A stretch of 64,000 nt of DNA from Verrucomicrobiota bacterium. Lineage in GTDB: Bacteria > Verrucomicrobiota > Verrucomicrobiia > Chthoniobacterales > Terrimicrobiaceae. Where the stretch lies: NCBI GenBank assembly GCA_017305195.1, contig JAFKMU010000055.1:26290-90289 (forward strand), read 5' to 3'. The notes beneath the pieces were generated by a model. The model saw nothing but the letters and a program-made list of their open reading frames with translations. It was not told the DNA's origin and did no database searches. Shown one piece after another: positions 1-8,366 of the stretch (positions within the stretch are counted from its first letter, which is position 1; every line of letters starts with the position of its first letter). Both the position numbers and the translations under genes were made by a program.

Positions 1-13
1 CCACTGAAAACTT

Positions 14-1441
14 ATGTCTACCTCGCTTGTTAATCCGACAGACGCCTACAAAGTCGCCGATATCAAATTGGCCGACTGGGGCCGCAAGGAAATCTCCATC
101 GCGGAGCAGGAAATGCCGGGTCTCATGTCGATCCGCAAGAAGTACGCGACCGACAAACCGCTCGCGGGCGTGCGCATCACGGGATCGCTCCACATGACGA
201 TCCAGACGGCCGTCCTCATCGAGACGCTCGTCGACCTCGGCGCCTCCGTGCGCTGGGCCAGCTGCAACATCTTCTCGACTCAGGATCACGCTGCTGCGGC
301 CATCGCGGCGGCTGGCGTGCCGGTTTACGCCTGGAAGGGCGAGAGCCTCGAGGAATACTGGGATTGCACCTGGGCGGCGGTTTCGCACCCGGACGGCAAG
401 GGCCCGGAACTCGTCGTCGACGACGGCGGCGACGTGACGCTCCTCCTCCACAAGGGCTACGAGCTCGAGAACGGCGACGGCTGGGTCAATACCCCGAGCG
501 GCAGCCATGAGGAAAAGGTCATCAAGGACCTCCTCAAGCGCATCCACGCCGAGCAGCCGAATATCTTCCACGAGATCGTGCAAAACTGGCGCGGTGTCTC
601 CGAGGAGACCACTACCGGCGTGCATCGCCTGTACCGCCTCCAGGAGCAGGGCAAACTGCTCGTCCCGGCCTTCAACGTGAACGACTCCGTGACGAAGTCG
701 AAGTTTGACAACCTCTACGGCTGCCGCCACTCGCTCATCGACGGCATCAACCGCGCCATCGACGTCATGATCTCCGGCAAGGTCGCCGTGGTTTGCGGCT
801 ACGGTGATGTCGGCAAGGGCTGCGCCCAGTCGCTCCGCGGCCAGGGTGCGCGCGTCATTGTCACCGAGGTCGATCCCATCAACGCCCTGCAGGCCGCGAT
901 GGAAGGCTATGAGGTCACGACGGTCGAGGATACCCTCGGCGTGGGCGACATCTACGTCACCACCACGGGCAATGTCGACGTCATCACCATCGAGCACATG
1001 GCCCGCATGAAGGACCAGGCGGTGGTTTGCAACATCGGCCACTTCGACAACGAGATCCAGGTCGACAAGCTCAACAACTACGCCGGCATCAAGCGCACCA
1101 ACATCAAGCCGCAGGTGGACAAGTACACCTTCCCCGAAGGCCACGAGATCTTCCTCCTTGCCGAGGGACGTCTGGTGAACCTCGGTTGCGCCACCGGCCA
1201 TCCGAGCTTTGTGATGAGCAACAGCTTCGCCAACCAGACGCTCGCCCAGCTCGAGCTCTGGAAGAACCGCGAAACTTACAAGGTTGCCGTCTATGTGCTG
1301 CCGAAGCGCCTCGACGAAGAGGTCGCCCGCCTGCACCTCGAGAAGATCGGCGTGAAGCTCACGACGCTCACCCCGGCCCAGGCCGAGTACATCGGCGTGC
1401 CGGTCGAGGGTCCGTACAAGCCGGAGCACTACCGCTACTAA
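14..1441 (+). CDS. ahcY: S-adenosylhomocysteine hydrolase
   Basis: This cytosolic enzyme reversibly splits S-adenosylhomocysteine into adenosine and homocysteine, relieving product inhibition of methyltransferases. The 475-residue product is full length for the family. It has the N-terminal substrate-binding part ([16 protein letters not shown]), a Rossmann NAD-binding stretch ([19 protein letters not shown]) in the middle and the typical C-terminal PYKPEHYRY. Only 13 bases of upstream sequence are in the window, so its promoter cannot be judged. A strong intrinsic terminator follows directly, so the gene probably ends its transcript. The assignment is secure. Confidence 0.97.
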   Translation: MSTSLVNPTDAYKVADIKLADWGRKEISIAEQEMPGLMSIRKKYATDKPLAGVRITGSLHMTIQTAVLIETLVDLGASVRWASCNIFSTQDHAAAAIAAAGVPVYAWKGESLEEYWDCTWAAVSHPDGKGPELVVDDGGDVTLLLHKGYELENGDGWVNTPSGSHEEKVIKDLLKRIHAEQPNIFHEIVQNWRGVSEETTTGVHRLYRLQEQGKLLVPAFNVNDSVTKSKFDNLYGCRHSLIDGINRAIDVMISGKVAVVCGYGDVGKGCAQSLRGQGARVIVTEVDPINALQAAMEGYEVTTVEDTLGVGDIYVTTTGNVDVITIEHMARMKDQAVVCNIGHFDNEIQVDKLNNYAGIKRTNIKPQVDKYTFPEGHEIFLLAEGRLVNLGCATGHPSFVMSNSFANQTLAQLELWKNRETYKVAVYVLPKRLDEEVARLHLEKIGVKLTTLTPAQAEYIGVPVEGPYKPEHYRY

Positions 1442-1481
1442 GGAATTTCCGCCGCCTAACGGTGGCGAATTTCCCAAGAAA

Positions 1482-1510
1482 GGCCGGGCCGCAAAGCCCG
1501 GTCTTTTTTT
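1482..1510 (+). terminator. Intrinsic terminator after ahcY
   Basis: An eight-base stem (1482-1489 with 1496-1503, core CCGGGC/GCCCGG, one G-T wobble) closes a six-base loop and is followed by seven T residues. It lies 40 bases after the ahcY stop, a standard Rho-independent arrangement. Confidence 0.9.
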
Positions 1511-1540
1511 GTGCCTTGGGCTGATCCGAGGCGTTGCAGA

Positions 1541-1647
1541 GTAGGGCCAGCGTCCCGCTGGCCTGGGCGGGTTGCGAACGGAGGACCGGAGAACCCTATC
1601 CGCCAGAAGCTTGCTATACGAGCAGGCCGGCAGGATGCCAGCCCTAC
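1541..1647. repeat. REP/BIME-like composite palindromic repeat, copy 1
   Basis: A forward unit begins GTAGGG and folds into a perfect 8-bp hairpin (GGCCAGCG 1545-1552, loop TCC, CGCTGGCC 1556-1563). About 75 bases later an inverted unit ends CCCTAC at 1642-1647. A second locus at 12440-12553 has the same layout, and its hairpin 12531-12549 is the exact reverse complement of this one. Paired inverted short palindromes with conserved outer ends are the layout of BIMEs built from REP units. The copy sits between ahcY and a convergent minus-strand gene. The outer boundaries are approximate. Confidence 0.7.
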
Positions 1648-1691
1648 GATGGCGTGGAGCGAAAACCGTCGGCGGGCGAAAGGCGCGGCGG

Positions 1692-2666
1692 TTACTTCGC
1701 CGTGCGGCGGAGGAACTCCTCCATGTCCTTCTTCTTACCGGGGAAGGCGACCATGAAGCACACGTCGCCCTCTTCGCGGATGGCCAACACCATGCGGTCG
1801 GCCTGCGAGATGCGCCACGACTTCTCCGGCACCACATCGATGCCGAGTTTTTGCGACGGGAAGGAGTAGAAAAACATGGTGTCGTCGCCATTCACCGCCG
1901 CGGCCTGGGCGACGGCCTCGCCCTCGTAGCGGAACATGCGCACGCCCACGGCCTCGAACTGGTCAAAGCCCGCCGGCAACCGGAAATTGTCGAATCCCTT
2001 GAGCATGAACCAGTCCTGCAGATCGCCCGTCTTTTGCGTCACGGGGTCAAACTGCTCGGCTCCGGCGCTGTTGCCCTGGGTGGCGAGCTTGATCGCCTCG
2101 TCGGGGAAGGTCCCGGCCTTGCCGAGGAAGTTCCACGTCAATACGGCCACCATGAGGAGGAAGCCGATGCCGACCGCGATGGAGGCCGGGTTGCGGATGG
2201 AGAATTTCTTGCTCGCGTGGCGGCCCGCCACGGCCTCGGCGGCTTCGACGAGCTGCTTGTCCTCCTCAGGCGTTGGCAGGAGCTGACCCAGCGCCTCGGC
2301 CAATGCCGGATTCTCAGGCGTGGCGGGCGGGAGCTTGGTGACATTCAGCAGATGCTGGATTTCCTCGGCGTCGAGGGCATTCAGCTCAAGGAGCACGCGG
2401 GCGGAGCGGTCTGGCTCGGCCAGGGCATGAAGCTCCGCCAGGGGGCCGGTGAGTTCGCACCGGGCGGGGAAGCGCAGGCAGCGCCGCCGCAAGATGCTGT
2501 AAAAGAGCATTTCCAGCCGATGCCGGTCATGCACGCCCGGATGCTGCAGGAGTTCATCGATGGACTCCTGGATGACCTTGCTGGCGCCTTCTTGGCAACC
2601 GGTCAGGATGTAGGCGACCCTCCAGGCGGTAACCAGAGAGGGGCATTTCTGGGCAGCTTCACTCAT
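1692..2666 (-). CDS. Membrane protein with ECF-sigma-like N-terminus and anti-sigma-like C-terminus
   Basis: The 324-residue product is not a family I can name with certainty. Residues 1-150 read like a degenerate ECF sigma factor: a region-2-like helix (AWRVAYILTGCQEGASKVIQ), an R-x-R-C-L motif (YSILRRRCLRFP) and a region-4-like helix (LLELNALDAEEIQHLLNV). One transmembrane segment follows near residues 172-190 (IGFLLMVAVLTWNFLG). The C-terminal 130 residues (VRMFRYEGEAV to GDVCFMVAFPGKKKDMEEFL) resemble the outer domain of zinc-finger-less anti-sigma factors. It may be a membrane-bound regulator or merely an anti-sigma-like protein. The ATG at 2666 faces the phosphatase gene across a 148-bp divergent intergenic region. 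Confidence 0.55.
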   Translation of the reverse strand: MSEAAQKCPSLVTAWRVAYILTGCQEGASKVIQESIDELLQHPGVHDRHRLEMLFYSILRRRCLRFPARCELTGPLAELHALAEPDRSARVLLELNALDAEEIQHLLNVTKLPPATPENPALAEALGQLLPTPEEDKQLVEAAEAVAGRHASKKFSIRNPASIAVGIGFLLMVAVLTWNFLGKAGTFPDEAIKLATQGNSAGAEQFDPVTQKTGDLQDWFMLKGFDNFRLPAGFDQFEAVGVRMFRYEGEAVAQAAAVNGDDTMFFYSFPSQKLGIDVVPEKSWRISQADRMVLAIREEGDVCFMVAFPGKKKDMEEFLRRTAK

Positions 2667-2814
2667 TCGGGCTCATGCTAGATAGCCGTGCAGCCGTCCC
2701 GGCACAAGCAGGTTCTCTCGTCCCCGAGGGAAGCGCCGGGGGGCGAGATTTCATCAAACCTGCCGCCTGCGATTGACTTTAGCCCCGGGTGGATTTCAAC
2801 TTGTACCCTTCTCG

Positions 2815-4518
2815 ATGAAGCACGTCCTCTTTGTCTGTACTGGAAATGTCTGCCGCAGCCCGATGGCTGAGGCGCTTTTTCGTCAGCTCGTGGCCGACCG
2901 GGACGACATCGAGGTGCAGTCCGCCGGGGTGAGCGCCGGTCGCGGGCAGCCCGCCAGCATGGACTCCGTGCGGGCCTTGAAGACGCTCGGCATCGACCTC
3001 TCGCGTTTCCGCAGCCAGCCCGTCTCCGAGGAGCTGGTCGAGCAGGCCACGCATATTTTCGTCATGACCCGCGACCATCGCCGGTTGCTGGAGCTTTTTT
3101 TCCCGGAAGCCTCGGGAAAAACCTACCTCGTCCGCGAGTTTGACAACGGCTCGCCGGACGTGCCGGACCCCATCGGCCTCGGCCGCGAGGTCTACGAGCG
3201 TTGTCGCGACGTCCTCCGGCGCTCGCTGCCCGACCTCCTCAACTTCATCGACCAAGAATCTTTTTCCATGAGCAACGACTCTTCCACTCCGTCCATCGCC
3301 GCGATCGACCCTGAGATCGCAGACGCCATCGCCAAGGAACGCCATCGCCAGTACGAGCACGTCGAGCTCATCGCCAGCGAGAACTTCACGAGCAAGGCCG
3401 TGATGGAGGCCCAGGGCTCCTGCCTGACGAACAAGTACGCCGAGGGTTATCCCGGCAAGCGCTGGTACGGCGGGTGTGAATACGTCGACATCGTCGAGTC
3501 GCTCGCCATCGAGCGCGCGAAGCAGCTCTTCGGCGCGGATCACGTCAACGTGCAGCCCCACAGCGGCAGCCAGGCCAACATGGCCGTGTACTTCAGCGTC
3601 CTCACCCCGGGCGACCGCATCCTCACGATGGATCTCGCCCACGGCGGCCACCTCACCCACGGCCACAAGGCAAATTTCTCCGGCAAGCTCTACGAGGTGC
3701 ACCACTACGGAGTCGACCCCGAGACCGAGACGATCAACTACGACGCCCTCGCCAAGCTCGCGGGCGAGGTGAAGCCCCGCATGATCACCGCCGGGGCCTC
3801 GGCCTACCCGCGCACGATCGACTTTGCCCGCATGCGCGAGATCGCGGATTCCGTCGGCGCGCTGCTCTTTGTCGACATGGCCCACATCGCGGGTCTCGTC
3901 GCCGGCGGCGCTCACCCGAGCCCGATCCCGCACGCCCACTTTGTCACCACGACGACGCACAAGAGCCTGCGCGGACCCCGCGCCGGTCTCGTCATGTGCA
4001 AGGAGGAGTTTGCCAAGAAGGTCGACAGCCAGGCCTTCCCCGGCGTGCAGGGCGGCCCGCTCATGCATGTCATCGCGGCCAAGGCGATCTGCCTGAAGGA
4101 GGCGCTCGATCCGTCCTTCCGCACCTACGCCGCGCAGATCGTCAGCAACGCCAAGGCCCTCGCCGCCCGCCTGAACAAGCTGGGCTACCGCATCGTCTCC
4201 GGCGGCACGGACAACCACGTGATGCTCGTCGACCTCCGCTCGCGCGGCATCAATGGCGCCGAGGCCTCCCTCACGCTCGACAAGGCCGCCATCACGGTGA
4301 ACAAGAACGCCATCCCGTTCGACACCGAGCCGATCTTCAAGACCGGCGGCATCCGCATCGGCACCCCGGCCATGACCACTCGCGGTCTCAAGGAGGAGGA
4401 GATGATGGAAATCGCCGACTACATCCACGCCGCGCTCGAGGCTCGCAACGACGAGGCCGAGCTGGCGAAAATCCGCAAGCAGGTCACCGCGCTCACCGCG
4501 CGCTTCCCGCTGCCGTAA
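2815..4518 (+). CDS. glyA: Low-molecular-weight tyrosine phosphatase fused to serine hydroxymethyltransferase
   Basis: One uninterrupted frame encodes two enzymes. Residues 1-150 are a low-molecular-weight protein tyrosine phosphatase with P-loop CTGNVCRS (Cys8, Arg14) and the late DPIG acid motif. From Met152 (ATG at 3268) the sequence is a full 416-residue serine hydroxymethyltransferase, which makes glycine and methylene-THF from serine; its PLP lysine lies in [14 protein letters not shown] (Lys383 of the fusion). No stop codon separates them. The ATG at 3268 has no clear ribosome site, so either a true fusion or an internal start is possible. I start at [11 protein letters not shown] rather than the in-frame ATG 14 codons earlier, because phosphatases of this family begin there. 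A terminator follows. Confidence 0.85.
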   Translation: MKHVLFVCTGNVCRSPMAEALFRQLVADRDDIEVQSAGVSAGRGQPASMDSVRALKTLGIDLSRFRSQPVSEELVEQATHIFVMTRDHRRLLELFFPEASGKTYLVREFDNGSPDVPDPIGLGREVYERCRDVLRRSLPDLLNFIDQESFSMSNDSSTPSIAAIDPEIADAIAKERHRQYEHVELIASENFTSKAVMEAQGSCLTNKYAEGYPGKRWYGGCEYVDIVESLAIERAKQLFGADHVNVQPHSGSQANMAVYFSVLTPGDRILTMDLAHGGHLTHGHKANFSGKLYEVHHYGVDPETETINYDALAKLAGEVKPRMITAGASAYPRTIDFARMREIADSVGALLFVDMAHIAGLVAGGAHPSPIPHAHFVTTTTHKSLRGPRAGLVMCKEEFAKKVDSQAFPGVQGGPLMHVIAAKAICLKEALDPSFRTYAAQIVSNAKALAARLNKLGYRIVSGGTDNHVMLVDLRSRGINGAEASLTLDKAAITVNKNAIPFDTEPIFKTGGIRIGTPAMTTRGLKEEEMMEIADYIHAALEARNDEAELAKIRKQVTALTARFPLP

Positions 4519-4530
4519 GCCCTTCCCTCC

Positions 4531-4576
4531 AAAAAGGGGGACGCCGGGTTTTATCCTGACGCCCCCCTTTCTTTTT
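4531..4576 (+). terminator. Intrinsic terminator after glyA
   Basis: AAAGGGGG (4533-4540) pairs with CCCCCTTT (4563-4570) around an internal region with some further pairing, followed by CTTTTT. It lies just after the glyA stop and before the BlaI-type operators. Confidence 0.8.
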
Positions 4577-4586
4577 CCGATTATCA

Positions 4587-4600
4587 TTTACAACTGTAAA
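4587..4600. promoter_or_regulatory. BlaI/MecI-type operator, upstream copy
   Basis: A perfect 14-bp dyad, TTTACAACTGTAAA, contains the TACA-N2-TGTA core that BlaI/MecI repressors bind. Its centre is 24 bp from the second copy, about two helical turns. It presumably serves autoregulation of the adjacent repressor gene. Confidence 0.85.
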
Positions 4601-4610
4601 CGAATGACTA

Positions 4611-4624
4611 TTTACAGATGTAAA
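4611..4624. promoter_or_regulatory. BlaI/MecI-type operator overlapping the start codon
   Basis: A second perfect dyad, TTTACAGATGTAAA, has its last A as the first base of the repressor ATG. This leaves no room for a Shine-Dalgarno site, so the mRNA may be leaderless or start within the operator. A repressor bound here would directly cover the translation start region. Confidence 0.85.
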
Positions 4625-4995
4625 TGATCCAGATTTCCGAGGCGGAATGGCAGGTGATGGAGGTGCTGTGGGAGCATCCGGGCCGCAATGGTCGGGAGGT
4701 CGCCATCGCCCTGAAAGGCACCGGCTGGACGGAGGCGACGGTGAAGACGCTCCTCAACCGCCTGCTAAAGAAAAAAGCCCTCCGGCACGAACAGACGGAG
4801 CGGCACTACACGTATTTCCCGGCGGTGCAGCGGACCGAGTGCCAGCAGCGCGAGGCGGTGAATTTCCTGCGCCGGGTCTTTGGCGGTTCCTCTCCGGTGC
4901 CGCTGGTGGCGCATTTCCTCGAAAATCAAAAGCTGACGGAGGCGGAGCTGGCGGAGTTGCGCCGGCTGCTGGACCGGCATGACGACGCTCATTGA
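4624..4995 (+). CDS. BlaI/MecI/CopY-family transcriptional repressor
   Basis: The 123-residue winged-helix repressor begins ISEAEWQVMEVLWEHPG, a classic BlaI-family start, with the recognition-helix region TEATVKTLLNRLLKKKAL. Family members bind TACA-N2-TGTA dyads as dimers and are cleaved when the partner metalloprotease is activated. Two such dyads lie immediately upstream, indicating autoregulation. Its 3' end overlaps the M56 protease gene by 17 bases, so the two are co-translated. No beta-lactamase lies nearby, so the signal and target regulon are unknown. Confidence 0.92.
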   Translation: MIQISEAEWQVMEVLWEHPGRNGREVAIALKGTGWTEATVKTLLNRLLKKKALRHEQTERHYTYFPAVQRTECQQREAVNFLRRVFGGSSPVPLVAHFLENQKLTEAELAELRRLLDRHDDAH

Positions 4996-6289
4996 CCTCA
5001 CCCTGCGCGGCACCCTGGCGGTGGCGCTGGTGTTTGCCCTCAGCCTGATCCTTCGCCGCTCCTCGCGGTCGGGTGCGTTGCGCCTGTGGTGGCTCGTGGC
5101 GGCGCTGGTCTTTCTCTGCCCGCTGCGCACGCCGCACCTGGGGCTGTGGGGCAATGAGACGCCTGCGACGCTGGCCACCAGTCCGGCCCTCCATTACGCC
5201 CCGGTGGATTCCATCGCGTCAAAGGCGAGCCGCGCGGTGCACGAGGCCGTTCCTGTGCTGCAAATCCTCTGGCTGGTCGGCTTCCTGGTGTCGGGCGGGA
5301 TCGTGGTCGGGCGCTCCGCCGTCTTTCTCTCGGCTTGGCGGCGGCATCGTCTTTGCACCGACAGCCGCCTGCTCGACACGCTGGAAGAGTGCAAGGCCTC
5401 CCTCGGCGTGAGCATTCCCGTCGGGCTCATCGTGGACGAAAAAATCTCCGCGCCCGCCGTGCTCGGCTGGCTGCGCCCGCGCCTGTTGCTGCCTGCGGTG
5501 TTTGCCCGCGAGGCCAGAGAGGACGCTCTCCGCCACGTCCTGCGCCATGAACTCGCCCACGTCCGCGCCGCCGACATCGCGGCGGGCTGGCTGTTTGCCC
5601 TGGTCCGCTGCGTGCATTGGTTCAACCCCGCCGCATATTTCCTGCATCGCGAGTGGATTCGCTGCCGCGAGGAGGCCGCCGACGAGGCGGCGGTGCAGGC
5701 CGATGACCGCACGGGCGCCTCCCGCGCCTATGGCGAGACGCTGCTCGGCATGGCGGCGGAAAGTTCCTTTGCTCCCAACCTCGCCGGGATCGGCGAGAGC
5801 TTCCGCCACCTGCGGCGGAGGATCGACCGGATTATGAAAACCCAGCATCGCAAACCCAGAATGCTCCTCACCGCCCTCGTCGCCGTGATCCTCGGCGGCA
5901 TCGCCACCCTGCAACCCGGCCACGCCGAAAACCCGAAGGACCAGGCCGTCGCCGCCATGGAAACCTGGCTCAGCGGCATCGATGCCGGCAAATATGCCGA
6001 GAGCTGGAAAGACGCTTCCCCCGATTTCCAGAAAGCCGTCACCGAGGCTCAACTGGTCGCATCGCTGACAGCCGTGCGTGCTCCGCTCGGCGCGCTCAAG
6101 GAGCGCAAACTCGCCTCCGCCATGCAGCAAGCCGAGGTGCCCGGCCCGAAAGGCCCGATCAAGGGGAACTTTGTCACCGCCCAATTCGAGACCGCCTTTG
6201 AGAATCTCCGCTTCGCCATCGAGACCGTGACCTTTGTCGAGGAGGGCGGCACATGGAAGGCCTCCGGGTACTACATCAAGCCGAGGTAG
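4979..6289 (+). CDS. BlaR1-like M56 membrane metalloprotease with C-terminal DUF4019-like domain
   Basis: The 436-residue product has N-terminal membrane segments (near residues 10-25, 35-45 and 90-110) and an M56 zinc site RHELAH (His190, Glu191, His194), followed by WFNPAAYF typical of BlaR1/MecR1. In place of a penicillin-binding sensor, the C-terminal 110 residues (KDQAVAAMETWLSGIDAGKY to WKASGYYIKPR) resemble DUF4019. The protein should sense an envelope signal and inactivate the upstream BlaI-type repressor. It overlaps that gene by 17 bases. What the DUF4019-like domain detects is unknown. Confidence 0.88.
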   Translation: MTTLIDLTLRGTLAVALVFALSLILRRSSRSGALRLWWLVAALVFLCPLRTPHLGLWGNETPATLATSPALHYAPVDSIASKASRAVHEAVPVLQILWLVGFLVSGGIVVGRSAVFLSAWRRHRLCTDSRLLDTLEECKASLGVSIPVGLIVDEKISAPAVLGWLRPRLLLPAVFAREAREDALRHVLRHELAHVRAADIAAGWLFALVRCVHWFNPAAYFLHREWIRCREEAADEAAVQADDRTGASRAYGETLLGMAAESSFAPNLAGIGESFRHLRRRIDRIMKTQHRKPRMLLTALVAVILGGIATLQPGHAENPKDQAVAAMETWLSGIDAGKYAESWKDASPDFQKAVTEAQLVASLTAVRAPLGALKERKLASAMQQAEVPGPKGPIKGNFVTAQFETAFENLRFAIETVTFVEEGGTWKASGYYIKPR

Positions 6290-6345
6290 GCAGGTATTGG
6301 CGCATCCGGCCTTGACCCGGCACGCGGCCTTCGTAGGTTTCTTGC

Positions 6346-6783
6346 ATGGCGATCCGGCGTATCGATCACGTGGGTCTCGTGGTCGAGGACCTCGCGACCG
6401 TCCGGGATTTCTTCGTGCACTTTGGCATGGAGGTCGCAGCGGATGCCGTCGTCGAGGGTGAATGGGTGGATCGCATCATCGGCCTGAAGGACGCGAAATG
6501 CGCCATGGTCATGATGACGACGCCCGACGGTGAGGCGACGCTTGAGATCATCCAGTTTGAGCGCCCCGTGTCGGAGGACGGCATCCGGCAAACGCAACTG
6601 AACGCCCCCGGCCTGCGCCACGTCGCCTTCGTGGTCGACGACGTCGAGGCCATCGCTGCCCGACTCCAGCAAAAGGGCGCGGCGCTCCTCGGCGAGATCG
6701 TGAATTACAAAGACGTCTACAAACTCTGCTGCCTCCGCGGCCCCGAGGGCATCCTGCTGGAGCTGGCTGAGGAGCTAAACTAA
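6346..6783 (+). CDS. VOC-superfamily (glyoxalase-fold) protein
   Basis: The 145-residue protein has the two beta-alpha-beta-beta-beta halves of the vicinal-oxygen-chelate fold. The first begins RRIDHVGLVVEDL and carries LEIIQFERP; the second has LRHVAFVVDDVEAIAARLQ and ends GILLELAEEL. His8, the His of LRHVAF and the glutamates closing each half fit the usual metal site. Families with this pattern include glyoxalase I-like lyases, epimerases and dioxygenase-like proteins. The substrate cannot be told. It stands alone between the BlaR-like gene and a convergent secreted-protein pair. Confidence 0.85.
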   Translation: MAIRRIDHVGLVVEDLATVRDFFVHFGMEVAADAVVEGEWVDRIIGLKDAKCAMVMMTTPDGEATLEIIQFERPVSEDGIRQTQLNAPGLRHVAFVVDDVEAIAARLQQKGAALLGEIVNYKDVYKLCCLRGPEGILLELAEELN

Positions 6784-6816
6784 AAGCGCGCCTAGCAGCT
6801 GCGCGGATAAGAAAGC

Positions 6817-7704
6817 TTAGTTCTTTGCCCGATCCGAAAGGATCACCGCCCATGTCCTGAGCCGTTGCTCCGGTTGCCTGTTATCTCCGATCCCGAGGTT
6901 GGGAGCGATTTCCAGAGAAAACTCACCAGTCTCCATGATGGTCATTTCGGTCGCCTGCCCGTTGGTCGACGGCGTATTACCGCGAATGGGGAGAGTCACC
7001 TCCTCTGGCAACTTCTTGCCATCCACTTCGATGATGTGCAGCACGGGATACGTGGAGTCTTTGTGATGCTCCGAGTGGTGCATGGCTACCCGAGCTTTGA
7101 CCCGGAGGTCCGCGCCGAGAGGATATCCGAGAGAGCCAATGAGTATAGTCTCGATTCCTACCGATGAGGCTCGAATCCGGGTATCTGATGCAACATCTAC
7201 GGAGAACTCAAAACCGTTTTTTCTGACGAAGTCTTGGAAATCCCCCATCGACTCGAATCGCATCATTTCCGCCCTCTTTGCATAAGGGATGAAACCGCTC
7301 AATTTCAACGTGGCGTCTTCAGGAATGGAGTCAGGTTTGATCTCTAGCGAAAGGGAGCTAGACGACGGAGATGCTCCAGCCTTGTCGAGAAAGATATACC
7401 TCGCAGGATTGCGGGACCATTGATGGCTTTCACTCAGGATTGTTGTATGTTGAACCTCGAGTGTCCCATTTTCTTGCCTCTGCTCGTCTTCGGTAAGGCG
7501 GGATTCGATGCCATACCTTTCATGGCCGAGAGGTAGCAGCATGATCGCCAATGGATCCTTCCCAGTGTTTACTATCTTAACAAAGACCGAATGGCCGTCT
7601 GTTGCGGCAGTTACGCTCAATGGGCTAGAAGGTTCAACCTCGGCATAACTCATGGTCACCATGGCGAGAGCCAGCGGCAGGACTTTGCCAAGAGCGAAGT
7701 TCAT
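6817..7704 (-). CDS. Secreted protein of unknown function
   Basis: The 295-residue product has a Sec-type signal peptide (MNFALGKVLPLALAMVTMSYA, likely cut near residue 21), so it is exported. The mature part is rich in beta-prone segments and a Ser-rich patch (ASPSSSSLSLEI). I recognise no catalytic motif. It is the second gene of a two-gene minus-strand unit, 15 bases behind another secreted protein. Its base composition is clearly lower in GC than the flanking genes, which suggests later acquisition or relaxed selection. Confidence 0.65.
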   Translation of the reverse strand: MNFALGKVLPLALAMVTMSYAEVEPSSPLSVTAATDGHSVFVKIVNTGKDPLAIMLLPLGHERYGIESRLTEDEQRQENGTLEVQHTTILSESHQWSRNPARYIFLDKAGASPSSSSLSLEIKPDSIPEDATLKLSGFIPYAKRAEMMRFESMGDFQDFVRKNGFEFSVDVASDTRIRASSVGIETILIGSLGYPLGADLRVKARVAMHHSEHHKDSTYPVLHIIEVDGKKLPEEVTLPIRGNTPSTNGQATEMTIMETGEFSLEIAPNLGIGDNRQPEQRLRTWAVILSDRAKN

Positions 7705-7719
7705 AGGCTATGAGATGTG

Positions 7720-8253
7720 CTAGGGAAGGAGAGAGACAACCACTAGGTCACCATTCTTGAAGGGGAATTGGGAGTTCTTGATTGCTTCGAATTTTCCCTC
7801 CAGTTTGAAGGTCGGCTCGTTCTGGCCTGCCCGGTAGACGAGCACTTGGATCACGCCTTGAATGGTCGGCTGATTTTGCACTGGTTGGACTGGCCACGCT
7901 TGGCCTTGCAACACGGCCGGGATCAATCCTTCCGGGTTGCGGCAATACTCCAGGTCGAGCATGCGACAGTATGGCACCGTCCTTGTGACTTCCTTTCCAT
8001 CAGCGAAATAGGTTTCTGAAGTAAACGGGGGCCCTGTGACATAAACCAGTTGGCGCGAGTCCGCGTTATCGACGGGCTGGGCAACGCCATTCTTATCCTG
8101 AACATAGCGTTGCTGCGCGGGAGCGATGTTGGCCCGCTCTTTCACCAAAGCCACCGTGTCTGCATAGCTGAAGGGCTTGGAAGGCTCCGCCGATTGCGCG
8201 TGTAACATGAGCGGAAGGACGCAGGCGGCGAGGAGGAGGCGGGAGAGCGGCAT
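7720..8253 (-). CDS. Secreted protein of unknown function
   Basis: From the ATG at 8253 the product is 177 residues with a clean signal peptide (MPLSRLLLAACVLPLMLHA, then QSAEPS). The frame stays open to 8385, but those upstream codons read as non-coding arginine/glycine-rich sequence, apart from an alternative ATG at 8295. The mature protein has no recognised domain. Cysteines in the middle (PYCRMLDLEYCRNPEG) could form a disulfide in the envelope. It probably forms an operon with the secreted protein 15 bases downstream. Confidence 0.6.
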   Translation of the reverse strand: MPLSRLLLAACVLPLMLHAQSAEPSKPFSYADTVALVKERANIAPAQQRYVQDKNGVAQPVDNADSRQLVYVTGPPFTSETYFADGKEVTRTVPYCRMLDLEYCRNPEGLIPAVLQGQAWPVQPVQNQPTIQGVIQVLVYRAGQNEPTFKLEGKFEAIKNSQFPFKNGDLVVVSLLP

Positions 8254-8366
8254 GGCTAAGCTTAGAACAGGAAAGCAGAGGATTGGCAAATTCATCCCGC
8301 CGGAGCACCGCCGCCGCCCGCCAACCTTTTGATCGCCAAGGCGCGATCCTGGCGTAAAATCTCGGC

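Noticed and set aside
1572..2681. 369-codon plus-strand frame opposite the sigma/anti-sigma-like gene
   Set aside because: The minus-strand product has a membrane helix and recognisable patterns, while the plus-strand product is Ala/Gly/Arg/His-rich and runs through the REP-like repeat.
2779..4587. 602-codon open frame antisense to the phosphatase-SHMT gene
   Set aside because: It is a mirror of the strong codon bias of the sense gene; the product is a low-complexity Asp/Val/Gly/His sequence without domains.
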